Origin: Alphaproteobacteria bacterium
Lineage (GTDB): Bacteria; Pseudomonadota; Alphaproteobacteria; Micropepsales; Micropepsaceae
Assembly (NCBI GenBank): GCA_016783965.1
Contig: JADHVO010000007.1
Location: forward strand, 271,870-335,869
Direction of reading: 5' to 3'
DNA length: 64,000 bases
Shown: positions 56,826 through 64,000 of the stretch, one piece after another
Layout: every line of letters starts with the position of its first letter
Position numbering within the stretch: position 1 is the first letter of the stretch
The notes under the pieces: model-generated
Told to the model about the DNA's origin: nothing
What the model saw: the letters and a program-made list of their open reading frames with translations, nothing else
Database searches by the model: none
Made by a program: the position numbers and the translations under genes

Positions 56826-58102
56826 CCAACCGACACTACATCCTGGTGATGGTGACGCTGGTCTTTGTCGTCAACTACCTTGATCGCCAGATCCTCGGCA
56901 TCCTGCTGCCGCTGATCCAGAAGGAATTCCGCGTCAGCGACACGCAGCTCGGCATCCTCACCGGCCCGGCCTTCGCGCTGATCTACGCGTCGCTGGGCAT
57001 GCCGTTCGCGGTGATCGCCGACCGCGCCAACCGCCGCAACATCATCGCGCTCTCGCTCGCGATCTTCAGCGCGATGACAGTGGTCTGCAACTTCGTGACC
57101 GGTTTCTGGCAGCTCGTCGCCGCCCGCGCCGTGGTGGGTATCGGCGAGGCCGGCACCGGCCCGTCCATCAATTCCATCATCGCCGACCTCTACCCGCCAC
57201 AGCAGCGCGCCAGCGCGCTCGCCTTCTATTCCGCCGGCCTCAATGTCGGCCTGCTCATCGCCTTCTTCGGCGGCGGCATCATCGCCGGCACGTTCGGCTG
57301 GCGTGCGGCATTCCTTGCCTCCGGCATTCCGGGGCTCATCCTCGTCTTCCTGTTCCTTTTCACCGTGCCCGAGCCGCCACGTGGCCACAGCGAAGCGCTC
57401 ATCGACACCGGCGGTGCACCCGGCTTCATGGCGACCGTGCGCTATCTCTGGGGCCAGCGTTCCTTCCGCTTCCTCTCCCTCGGCACCTCGATGAGCGCCT
57501 TCAGCGGCTACGCCGGCCTTGCCTTCGTACCCAGCTTCCTCGCGCGCACGCACCACCTGACGCCGACGCAGATCGGTCTGCTGCTTGCTATCACCACCGG
57601 CGTGTTCGGCTACATCGGCACCTTGCTGTCGGGCGTTATCGCCGACCGCGTCGGCAAGAAGGACATCCGCCGCACCATGCTGGTGCCCGTCGTGGCGACG
57701 CTTATCGGGCTGCCCTTCGCGCCGTTCTTCTATCTGTCATCGAGCTTGACGGTCGTCATCGCCTCCCTCGCAGTGCCGGCCTTTCTGGGCGCGAGCTATC
57801 TCGGCCCCGCCTACGCCGCAACGCAGGGTCTCGTGCCGCTGCGGATGCGTGCCACGGCCGCTGCCGTGCTCCTTTTCATCCTGAACATCGTGGGCTTGAG
57901 CTTCGGTCCGCTCTGGGTGGGTGTCGTGAGCGACGCGCTTAAGCCCTCGCTCGGCCCGGATTCGTTGCGCTGGGCCTTGCTATCCAACGTTGTGTTCACG
58001 GCGGCAGGCGCGCTCCTGTACTGGCTCTCCAGCCGGACGCTCGACCGCGACATGGCCCGGGTGTCCGGGGAAATTTCGCAATCTGCCACGCAACCAACAT
58101 AA
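56822..58102 (+). CDS. Spinster-like MFS transporter (copy 2)
   Basis: 426 aa paralogue of the preceding transporter: starts YILVMVTLVFVVNYLDRQIL, has GMPFAVIADRANRRNI, VGIGEAGTGPSINSIIADLY and AGLNVGLLIAFFGGGIIAGT. 12 helices. The ATG overlaps the stop of copy 1 by four bases. Adjacent paralogous half-sets that are translationally coupled may reflect a recent tandem duplication or a heteromeric pair; MFS proteins normally work as monomers, so duplication is the simpler reading. Confidence 0.92.
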   Translation: MTNRHYILVMVTLVFVVNYLDRQILGILLPLIQKEFRVSDTQLGILTGPAFALIYASLGMPFAVIADRANRRNIIALSLAIFSAMTVVCNFVTGFWQLVAARAVVGIGEAGTGPSINSIIADLYPPQQRASALAFYSAGLNVGLLIAFFGGGIIAGTFGWRAAFLASGIPGLILVFLFLFTVPEPPRGHSEALIDTGGAPGFMATVRYLWGQRSFRFLSLGTSMSAFSGYAGLAFVPSFLARTHHLTPTQIGLLLAITTGVFGYIGTLLSGVIADRVGKKDIRRTMLVPVVATLIGLPFAPFFYLSSSLTVVIASLAVPAFLGASYLGPAYAATQGLVPLRMRATAAAVLLFILNIVGLSFGPLWVGVVSDALKPSLGPDSLRWALLSNVVFTAAGALLYWLSSRTLDRDMARVSGEISQSATQPT

Positions 58103-58201
58103 TCCCCGCGGCATTCTTACCGTTAACCGCGGTTGACCCGAACCGGGACAGGCGTGGGGGAGATGCGCTACGGTGAGCGCCCAGGCGGTTCGCGGGTCGG
58201 G

Positions 58202-59353
58202 ATGTCGGTGCTTCGCAAATTAAGCATGATTTACCTGCTGTGCGCGCTCCCATTCAGCGCCGCGATCGTGCTCGACCGCAATCCACCCCTGAACCAGGCC
58301 AGCCGCAAGGTCGTGGCCGCCGTCCTGGACAGCCTGCGCGACAAGGTCGTGAGGCCGGCTGTCCAGATCGCGCACGCCGGCGTGGCACATATCGTCGCCG
58401 CGGTCTCCGTCCCCGAGAAGCCTGCGCCGGCCGCTAGGCCGGTCAGCACTGCTTTGGCCCCGAAGCCGGCGCCCATCGTGATCCCCGCACCCCGGCCGCT
58501 GACCGCGCCGGAGCCGACGCTCGCCGCGCCCAGCGCGCCGCCGGCCACGGTCCCCGATCTCCGGATCGCGGACGAATACGGTCCGGCGCCCAGGACGGTG
58601 AAGGTCACGCCGCCGCCGAAGCTGGCGCTCGCGCCGCCGCTACGCCCCACGATTGTTCCGCCGCCGGCAGCGCCTTCCGCCGCGGCCTCGTCGCTCGCCC
58701 CCGCCGAGCTCGCCCGAGTCACGATGCGGCTCAGGGACAGCCTCACGCGCGAGATGCTCGATAACTTCGGGCTGTTCCTCTACGTGAGCAAAGCCGATGT
58801 CGGCCCGTGGTCGCAACGCCTCTATGTCTTCCGGAAGGACGCCGGCGGCAATCTCGCGATGCTCTACAACTGGCCCGCATCCACCGGCCGGGAGAAGGAC
58901 GAGATCGCACCCAACGGCACGCACCAGCCAAGCTTAACGCCCGAAGGCTATTATCAGATCGATCCGAAGCGGATGTACCGGAACCACTTCTCGGGCCAGT
59001 GGCGCGAGCCGATGCCGTACGCGATGTTCTTCAACTGGGAGAATCAGGGCCTTGAGACCGGCCTCGCGATCCACGGCGCCACCGGTCTCGAGCTGAAGCA
59101 GCTCGGCACCCGCGCCTCGGCGGGCTGCATCCGCATCGCGCCCGAGAACGCCGCGCTGCTCTTCAAGCTGATCAAGGATCAGTACAAGGGCCTCGCCCCG
59201 CGCTTCGCCTACGACCGCCGCACCGCGACCATGAGCAACCAGGGCGTCATGATGCACGACGCCGCCGGCAATCTTCAGATGGCCGACGGCTACAAGGTTC
59301 TGGTGTTCGTCGAGAACTTCGGCGGCGAAAACGTCGTCGCCGCGCTCTTCTGA
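58202..59353 (+). CDS. L,D-transpeptidase (YkuD domain), membrane-anchored
   Basis: 383 aa. N-terminal hydrophobic anchor (MIYLLCALPFSAAIVL), about 120 residues of Pro/Ala-rich linker able to span the periplasm, then a YkuD catalytic domain with the histidine in AIHGATGLELKQLG and the cysteine Cys309 in SAGCIRI. Forms 3-3 peptidoglycan cross-links or anchors proteins to the wall; with the transglycosylase at 30242 it belongs to wall remodelling. Start uncertain: ATG 58202 puts the anchor at the N terminus; ATG 58163 is an alternative. Confidence 0.9.
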   Translation: MSVLRKLSMIYLLCALPFSAAIVLDRNPPLNQASRKVVAAVLDSLRDKVVRPAVQIAHAGVAHIVAAVSVPEKPAPAARPVSTALAPKPAPIVIPAPRPLTAPEPTLAAPSAPPATVPDLRIADEYGPAPRTVKVTPPPKLALAPPLRPTIVPPPAAPSAAASSLAPAELARVTMRLRDSLTREMLDNFGLFLYVSKADVGPWSQRLYVFRKDAGGNLAMLYNWPASTGREKDEIAPNGTHQPSLTPEGYYQIDPKRMYRNHFSGQWREPMPYAMFFNWENQGLETGLAIHGATGLELKQLGTRASAGCIRIAPENAALLFKLIKDQYKGLAPRFAYDRRTATMSNQGVMMHDAAGNLQMADGYKVLVFVENFGGENVVAALF

Positions 59354-59400
59354 CCTCTCCCGTTTACGGGAGAGGTCGAAATCGCGCAGCGGGTGAGGGG
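59352..59400. repeat. Palindrome with gaaatcgcg tail (repeat family B)
   Basis: Perfect 11-bp arms gacctctcccg/cgggagaggtc with a four-base loop (59352-59377), then gaaatcgcgcagcgggtgag. The same plan occurs at 36531-36585, and longer C/G-rich relatives lie at 36174-36218 and 1573-1745. The element starts inside the transpeptidase stop codon and fills the gap to the convergent rRNA methyltransferase, so it probably ends both transcripts. Confidence 0.75.
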
Positions 59401-59405
59401 AGGCG

Positions 59406-60296
59406 TTAGCCGCGCCTTACTTCGTAGAGCGCCACCGCCGCCGCGTTTGACACGTTGAGGCTCTCCATCGTCGCGTCGATCGGGACATAGGCCGACACGT
59501 CGCAGCTTTCGCGCACCAGACGCCGCACGCCAGCGCCTTCCGAGCCGAGCACCAGCGCGATGTCGCGATTGGGCTCCATCGCCTCGCGCAACGTGGTATC
59601 GCCGTCGCCCGCCAGCGCGATGCGCCAGAAGTTCGCCTTGCCGAGATTCTCCATCGCGCGCGCGATGTTCACCTCATATACCAGCGGCACCACGTCGAGC
59701 GCGCCCGATGCGGCCTTCGCCAGCACGCCCGACTCCGGCGGCGAGTGCCTGTCCTGCACGACCACCGCCGTCACGCCGAACGCCGCCGCGGTGCGCAGGA
59801 TCGCGCCCGCATTGTGGGGATCGGTGATCTGATCCATCACCAGCACCACGCGCCGCTTTCCTGGCTCCGCTGCTGCGAGCACGGCGTCGAGGTCAGGACG
59901 GGGCAGGGGCTCCACCAGCAGCGCCACGCCCTGGTGCACCGATCCTTCCGGCAGGATTTTCGACACGCCATGCATGTCGGTCAGTTCGTGCCGCACGCGC
60001 CCGAGCAGCTTTGCGCCGACATCCTCGGCGGCGCGTTCCGTCAGCACCGCGCGCTTCACGAACCGCTTCGGATTCGCCAGCGCCGCACGCACCGCATGTG
60101 TCCCGTAAAGCCACAGGCCGCTCTCCGGCTTCACATGCGGCTTGTGGAACGGCTTGCGTTCCGTCTTGTGCGTCGGCTTGCCGAAGGGCTGCGGCTTGCC
60201 GCCAAAAGTCTTGTGATCGGATTTCGCAGCCGCCTGCTTATGCGGCGGCTTACTGAACTTGCGGGCGCGTTCCGGCTTGCGGTCTTGGCGGGGCAT
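59406..60296 (-). CDS. rlmB: 23S rRNA (guanosine-2'-O-)-methyltransferase, TrmH/SpoU family
   Basis: 296 aa SPOUT enzyme. A basic, His/Lys/Pro-rich N-terminal extension (~50 residues) precedes the substrate-binding domain (WLYGTHAVRAALANPKRFVK) and the knotted SAM domain: MDQITDPHNAGAILRTAAAF, LVLGSEGAGVRRLVRE, and ATMESLNVSNAAAVALYE. RlmB modifies G2251 of 23S rRNA; that this is RlmB rather than another SpoU member is likely but not certain. No SD is evident. Confidence 0.9.
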   Translation of the reverse strand: MPRQDRKPERARKFSKPPHKQAAAKSDHKTFGGKPQPFGKPTHKTERKPFHKPHVKPESGLWLYGTHAVRAALANPKRFVKRAVLTERAAEDVGAKLLGRVRHELTDMHGVSKILPEGSVHQGVALLVEPLPRPDLDAVLAAAEPGKRRVVLVMDQITDPHNAGAILRTAAAFGVTAVVVQDRHSPPESGVLAKAASGALDVVPLVYEVNIARAMENLGKANFWRIALAGDGDTTLREAMEPNRDIALVLGSEGAGVRRLVRESCDVSAYVPIDATMESLNVSNAAAVALYEVRRG

Positions 60297-60375
60297 GCGC
60301 GGCTTATAGGGAATTGCCCTGCGGTTTCACAGGAAATTGGCTTTTCTTTCGCAAAGGGGTAGGTATGCATTCATC

Positions 60376-60768
60376 ATGCATCGCAGCACGCGCCCGAAAA
60401 CCCGCGCCCGGCCCGCCGTCCGCGGTCTCGCTTCGCGTGCGCTGATCCTGCTGACGCTCGTTGCCTTCACGCTCCAGGGTTTCCTGGTCCAGACCCACAT
60501 CCACCAGATCACAAACGGCGTCGCGCCCGCCCTCGACGTGTTCGACGGCGTCCCGGCAAAGGGCGACAAGGCGCCGGCCAAGAACTCCGACCAGAACTGC
60601 CCACTTTGCCAGCAATTTGCCAGCGCCGGCAGCTTCCTCACGCCGAGCGCCGCGGTGGCGCTGGCGCCGACTCTCTCTGTCTCCGTCATTCAGCTCGCCG
60701 TCATCCCTGCGGCGCAGCGCATCGCGATCACGCACATCTGGCGTGGCCGCGCCCCGCCTCACGCCTGA
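60376..60768 (+). CDS. DUF2946-like small protein
   Basis: 130 aa. N-terminal basic region and a hydrophobic helix (ALILLTLVAFTLQGFLVQTH), then a CPLC motif (NSDQNCPLCQQFASAG) and a second hydrophobic stretch. Small proteins with this histidine plus CPxC pattern (DUF2946) are often next to outer-membrane receptors and copper genes; metal binding is a family-based guess. The ATG at 60376 is the first in frame near the leader. 102 bp before the TonB-dependent receptor. Confidence 0.7.
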   Translation: MHRSTRPKTRARPAVRGLASRALILLTLVAFTLQGFLVQTHIHQITNGVAPALDVFDGVPAKGDKAPAKNSDQNCPLCQQFASAGSFLTPSAAVALAPTLSVSVIQLAVIPAAQRIAITHIWRGRAPPHA

Positions 60769-60870
60769 TCCGACTGCTATCGAGCTGACGTGCGACACCG
60801 CTTTGGCGGGTCGTTCGTTCTAGAGGCGGACCCGCAAGGTTCGCGCCCTCACGGATATTCAGGTGTTCCA

Positions 60871-62997
60871 ATGTCACGCAGCACATTGTTTGCCGGCACG
60901 GCAATTCTGCTTTTCCTTCCTGTATCGGCCATTGCGGCCGACGTCGAAACGGTCGAAACCGTTACAGTCACCGCCGCAAGGCTCAACGAGGCCCGCGTCG
61001 GGATACAGCCGCAGACCGGCGCTTCAACCTACACCATCACCGACGCCAATATTCAGGCGCAGCCTGGCGGTGACAGCAACCTGCTCAACCAGGTCGTGCT
61101 CCAGGCGCCCGGCGTCGCTCAGGACTCCTTCGGACAGCTTCACGTCCGCGGCGAGCACAACGGCCTGCAATATCGCCTCAACGGCATCATCATTCCCGAG
61201 GGCATCTCCGTCTTCGGCCAGACGCTCGACCCGCGCTTCGTCGGTTCGCTCAAGCTGATCACCGGCGCGCTGCCGGCGGAGTACGGCCTGAGGACGGCCG
61301 GCATCATCGATGTCGAGACCAAGACAGGCTTCCAGAACGGCGGCGATATCTCGATGTATGGCGGCAGCCACAGCGAACTCAATCCGGGCTTCGATTATGG
61401 CGGAACGGCTGGGTCGCTCAATTACTTCGCAACGGGCGATTATCTGACCAACACCCGCGGCATCGAATCGCCCGATGGCAGCGTCGATCCGCTTCATGAT
61501 CGCACCAAGCAATGGCACGGGTTTGGCTTCGTTCAGGACATCCTGGACGCAAACAGTTCGGTGACCGCGATCCTCGGCACGTCGAACGATGTGTTCCAGA
61601 TACCAAACCGGCATGGCCTGCAACCGTCCGGCATCGGCGGCGTCAACGGCCTCGGCCCGGGCGGCGTGCTTCAGGTCAACGGCCAGTTCCTGTTCCCCAG
61701 TGAAAACCTCAACGAAAACCAGCGCGAGATCACCCATTACGGCATCGTCAGCTACCTGCGTTCGATGGGCGATGTTGACGTGCAGGTTTCGGCGTATGGG
61801 CGGTATTCCAGCCTGTTCTTCACGCCCGATGCCGTCGGCGACGTGCTCTACAACGGTATCGCGCAAACAGCTTACAAGCGCGACGTCGCCTATGGTCTGC
61901 AGGCCGAGGGAGCCTGGCATGCAACCAGCGATCATACCGTGCGTGCCGGGGTGATCTATCAGGCGGACGATCTCACCAGCAACACGTCTTCCCAGGTGCT
62001 CGGCGTAGACGCCCTCGGCAACCAGACCTCCGACGTGCCGGTGACCATCGTCGACAACGGGAAGAAGCACGCCTGGAGCTACAGCCTCTATCTTCAGGAC
62101 GAATGGAAGGTCTTCCCGACGCTCACGCTCAACTATGGCGTGCGATGGGACCAGTTCCAGGCCTTCGATGCGGAAAGCCAGCTCAGCCCACGCGTGAACT
62201 TCGTCTGGACACCCACCGACACGACGACGGTGCATGGCGGCTATTCGCGGTATTTCTCGCCGCCGCCTTTCGAGCTCGTCGCTACCACCGACGTCGCCCT
62301 GTACGACAACACGACCGCCGCGGCCGACCACACCGACCACACACCGAAGGCCGAGCGCGCTGACTACTACGACGTCGGCATCCAGCAGATCGTCGTGCCG
62401 GGACTGACCGTCGGCCTCGACAGCTTCTACAAGTCGTCCCACAACCTGATCGACGAAGGGCAGTTCGGCGCGCCTATCATCCTGACCCCGTTCAACTACC
62501 GGACTGGCCGGCAATATGGTGTCGAGCTTTCGGCGAACTTCGACGACGGCGGGCCTTTCACCGGCTATCTCAACGCGGCCTACGAACGCGCGGTCGGCAG
62601 ACACATCGTGTCGAGTGAGTTCGTGTTTTCTCCAGACGATCTCGCCTACATATCGACCCACTTCATTCCGCTCGATCATCAGCAACTGGGATCGTTTTCG
62701 GCCGGTGCCTCGTATCTTTGGCATGACGTACGCTTCTCTGCCGACATGCTGTATGGCACTGGCCTGCGCCGTAGTGGCACAACGCCGAATGGGAACCATG
62801 TGCCCGGTTACGTCCAGATCAACCTCGGTGTGTCTCACACGTTTGACTGCTGGGGCAGGGGTCTCACCGCCCGGTTCGACGTGATCAACCTGTTCGACGA
62901 GAAGTACGAGATCCGCGATGGAACCGGTGTGGGCGTCGGTGCGCCCCAGTTCGGTCCTCGCCGCGGCTTCTTCTTCGGGCTGAGCCAGGCGCTTTGA
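60871..62997 (+). CDS. TonB-dependent outer-membrane receptor
   Basis: 708 aa. Signal peptide to about residue 23 (TAILLFLPVSAIAA), a TonB-box-like ETVTVTA, the plug domain (TGASTYTITDANIQAQPGGD, LHVRGEHNGLQYRLNGIIIP, SLKLITGALPAEYGLRTAGI), then a 22-strand barrel with alternating aromatic residues ending FGPRRGFFFGLSQAL. Transported ligand unknown; proximity to a DUF2946-like protein fits a metal such as copper or iron complexes (inference). Weak AGGTG SD upstream. A terminator follows. Confidence 0.93.
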   Translation: MSRSTLFAGTAILLFLPVSAIAADVETVETVTVTAARLNEARVGIQPQTGASTYTITDANIQAQPGGDSNLLNQVVLQAPGVAQDSFGQLHVRGEHNGLQYRLNGIIIPEGISVFGQTLDPRFVGSLKLITGALPAEYGLRTAGIIDVETKTGFQNGGDISMYGGSHSELNPGFDYGGTAGSLNYFATGDYLTNTRGIESPDGSVDPLHDRTKQWHGFGFVQDILDANSSVTAILGTSNDVFQIPNRHGLQPSGIGGVNGLGPGGVLQVNGQFLFPSENLNENQREITHYGIVSYLRSMGDVDVQVSAYGRYSSLFFTPDAVGDVLYNGIAQTAYKRDVAYGLQAEGAWHATSDHTVRAGVIYQADDLTSNTSSQVLGVDALGNQTSDVPVTIVDNGKKHAWSYSLYLQDEWKVFPTLTLNYGVRWDQFQAFDAESQLSPRVNFVWTPTDTTTVHGGYSRYFSPPPFELVATTDVALYDNTTAAADHTDHTPKAERADYYDVGIQQIVVPGLTVGLDSFYKSSHNLIDEGQFGAPIILTPFNYRTGRQYGVELSANFDDGGPFTGYLNAAYERAVGRHIVSSEFVFSPDDLAYISTHFIPLDHQQLGSFSAGASYLWHDVRFSADMLYGTGLRRSGTTPNGNHVPGYVQINLGVSHTFDCWGRGLTARFDVINLFDEKYEIRDGTGVGVGAPQFGPRRGFFFGLSQAL

Positions 62998-63003
62998 CCT
63001 GAC

Positions 63004-63024
63004 GGCGGGACCGGCCGCCTTTTT
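63004..63024 (+). terminator. Intrinsic terminator of the TonB receptor gene
   Basis: Stem ggcgg/ccgcc with six-base loop followed by ttttt, seven bases after the stop. The stem is short, so strength is moderate. Confidence 0.6.
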
Positions 63025-63155
63025 GCCCCTATGCCCCGTGGGGCCGTTGTCAAGCAGTCAATTTGCTTGCACGGCCCTTCGGGGTGGGGTTAGCCTTGGG
63101 CACAAGCTGTTGTTCGCGGGGCCTTTTTCGGGGTCTGGTCCGCGCTAATATTCTG

Positions 63156-63184
63156 TTGACAGCTTGCGCGCGTTAGCCAATAAC
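63156..63184 (+). promoter_or_regulatory. Promoter of the tRNA-Tyr/tRNA-Gly/tuf unit
   Basis: Perfect -35 TTGACA (63156-63161), 17-bp spacer, then AATAAC (63179-63184) as a partial -10, about 117 bases before tRNA-Tyr. The rest of the 303-bp stretch 62998-63300 holds a terminator at its left end and otherwise C/G-rich leader sequence without a gene. Confidence 0.6.
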
Positions 63185-63300
63185 CCCCGGCTCGCGGCCT
63201 CCCTCCGAAAGGTATCTCCCCACGTCCGTTCCCAAGGTTCGGACGCGATCAAGTACCGCTCAGAAGTGACGCGCAAGTGCTTGAGTAGAAAAAGAAATCA

Positions 63301-63385
63301 GGAAGGGTGCCCGAGTGGCTAAAGGGGACGGACTGTAAATCCGTTGGCTACGCCTACGTTGGTTCGAATCCAACCCCTTCCACCA
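63301..63385 (+). tRNA. tRNA-Tyr (anticodon GTA), CCA encoded
   Basis: 85 nt. Acceptor arms GGAAGGG and CCCTTCC pair perfectly; anticodon loop CTGTAAA gives GTA; a class II long variable arm (TTGGCTACGCCTACG) follows, as expected for tRNA-Tyr; T-arm GGTTCGAATCC; discriminator A and encoded CCA (63383-63385). Same-strand tRNA-Gly and tuf follow. Confidence 0.97.
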
Positions 63386-63468
63386 CTTTCCGCCGCTGCG
63401 GGGCGGATTCCGGTGGAGAACTCCGCGGCAAGCCCTTGGAACGGCTTGGAAGAAGGAAGTCGACGAAG

Positions 63469-63542
63469 GCGGGTGTAGCTCAATGGTAGAGCAGAAGCCT
63501 TCCAAGCTTATGACGAGGGTTCGATTCCCTTCACCCGCTCCA
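63469..63542 (+). tRNA. tRNA-Gly (anticodon TCC), CCA encoded
   Basis: 74 nt. GCGGGTG pairs with CACCCGC; D-arm GCTCAATGGTAGAGC; anticodon loop CTTCCAA gives TCC; T-arm GGGTTCGATTCCC; CCA encoded at 63540-63542. Located 83 bases after tRNA-Tyr and 82 before tuf. The tRNA-Tyr/tRNA-Gly/tuf order parallels the E. coli tufB operon. Confidence 0.97.
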
Positions 63543-63624
63543 ACTTCCGCCCGGCGGAAGTGATGAACAAGAAATTGCATACCCCGCCGCGCCGGCGGGT
63601 TCGAAGAACGAAGGAATAGAGATC

Positions 63625-64000
<376 letters not shown>

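Noticed and set aside
55503..58102. The two adjacent MFS genes as halves of a heteromeric transporter
   Set aside because: Each has a full set of about 12 helices and its own motif A, so tandem duplication is the simpler explanation.

Overview
The window is GC-rich, gene-dense bacterial chromosome, almost certainly from an alphaproteobacterium. Three things point there. The gene orders gatCAB, plsY-dprA-topA-rnr, rpoZ-rsh-pyrE-pdxJ-acpS-lepB-rnc-era-recO-parC and tRNA-Tyr/tRNA-Gly/tuf are typical of the class. So are the families present: a UrcA-like secreted protein, a catalytically dead PyrC-type subunit beside pyrB, one long Rsh protein for (p)ppGpp, and a TTAA-N7-TTAA site of the CtrA type. 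Short palindromic intergenic repeats are also scattered through it. A Rhizomicrobium/Micropepsales-like or similar soil lineage is possible, but I cannot fix the genus. I saw no insertion sequence, prophage, CRISPR array or rRNA.

Layout. 1-3 kb (minus): coaBC, dut, an Rrf2 regulator and the start of cysK. 3-8.4 kb (plus): a feruloyl-CoA-synthetase-like enzyme, small proteins and two tandem HSL-type esterases. 8.4-12.7 kb (minus): a tight operon of glpD, a diacylglycerol-kinase-family lipid kinase and an alkyl-DHAP-synthase-like flavoenzyme. This is the best candidate for an unusual lipid pathway. 12.7-21.9 kb: an alpha/beta hydrolase, then rpmG, a NUDIX hydrolase, rnr, topA, dprA and plsY (minus). 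22-25.8 kb: a PPOX flavoprotein, then pyrC', pyrB, ruvX and a glyoxalase (minus). 25.9-29.1 kb: gatCAB. 29.1-30.2 kb: a gene-poor zone with a 26-residue lysine-rich microprotein, a palindromic operator candidate, strong hairpins, a CtrA-type box and a Sel1 protein. 30.2-41.5 kb: a lytic transglycosylase, dapA, smpB, a kinase-like P-loop protein, a UrcA-like protein, a sulfite-oxidase-like enzyme, a family 5 uracil-DNA glycosylase with an NYN protein, folK, two secreted proteins, a membrane protein, a thioesterase and a zinc-ribbon protein. 41.6-53.1 kb: the long housekeeping run from rpoZ to parC. 53.1-60.3 kb: a TIR-transmembrane-MORN protein, an enoyl-CoA hydratase, two tandem MFS transporters, an L,D-transpeptidase and an rRNA methyltransferase. 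60.4-64 kb: a DUF2946-like small protein, a TonB-dependent receptor, two tRNAs and the start of tuf.

Most of the window is core metabolism: pyrimidine and pantothenate synthesis, tRNA-dependent amidation, cell wall, RNA processing and replication/segregation. Pairs of adjacent genes overlap by 1-4 bp again and again, which indicates translational coupling. The items most worth a second look are the glpD/kinase/AGPS-like operon, the TIR-TM-MORN protein, the lysine-rich microprotein locus, the dead dihydroorotase, the ~125-nt composite inverted-repeat elements, and two genes whose -10-like boxes sit so close to the ATG that their mRNAs may be leaderless.
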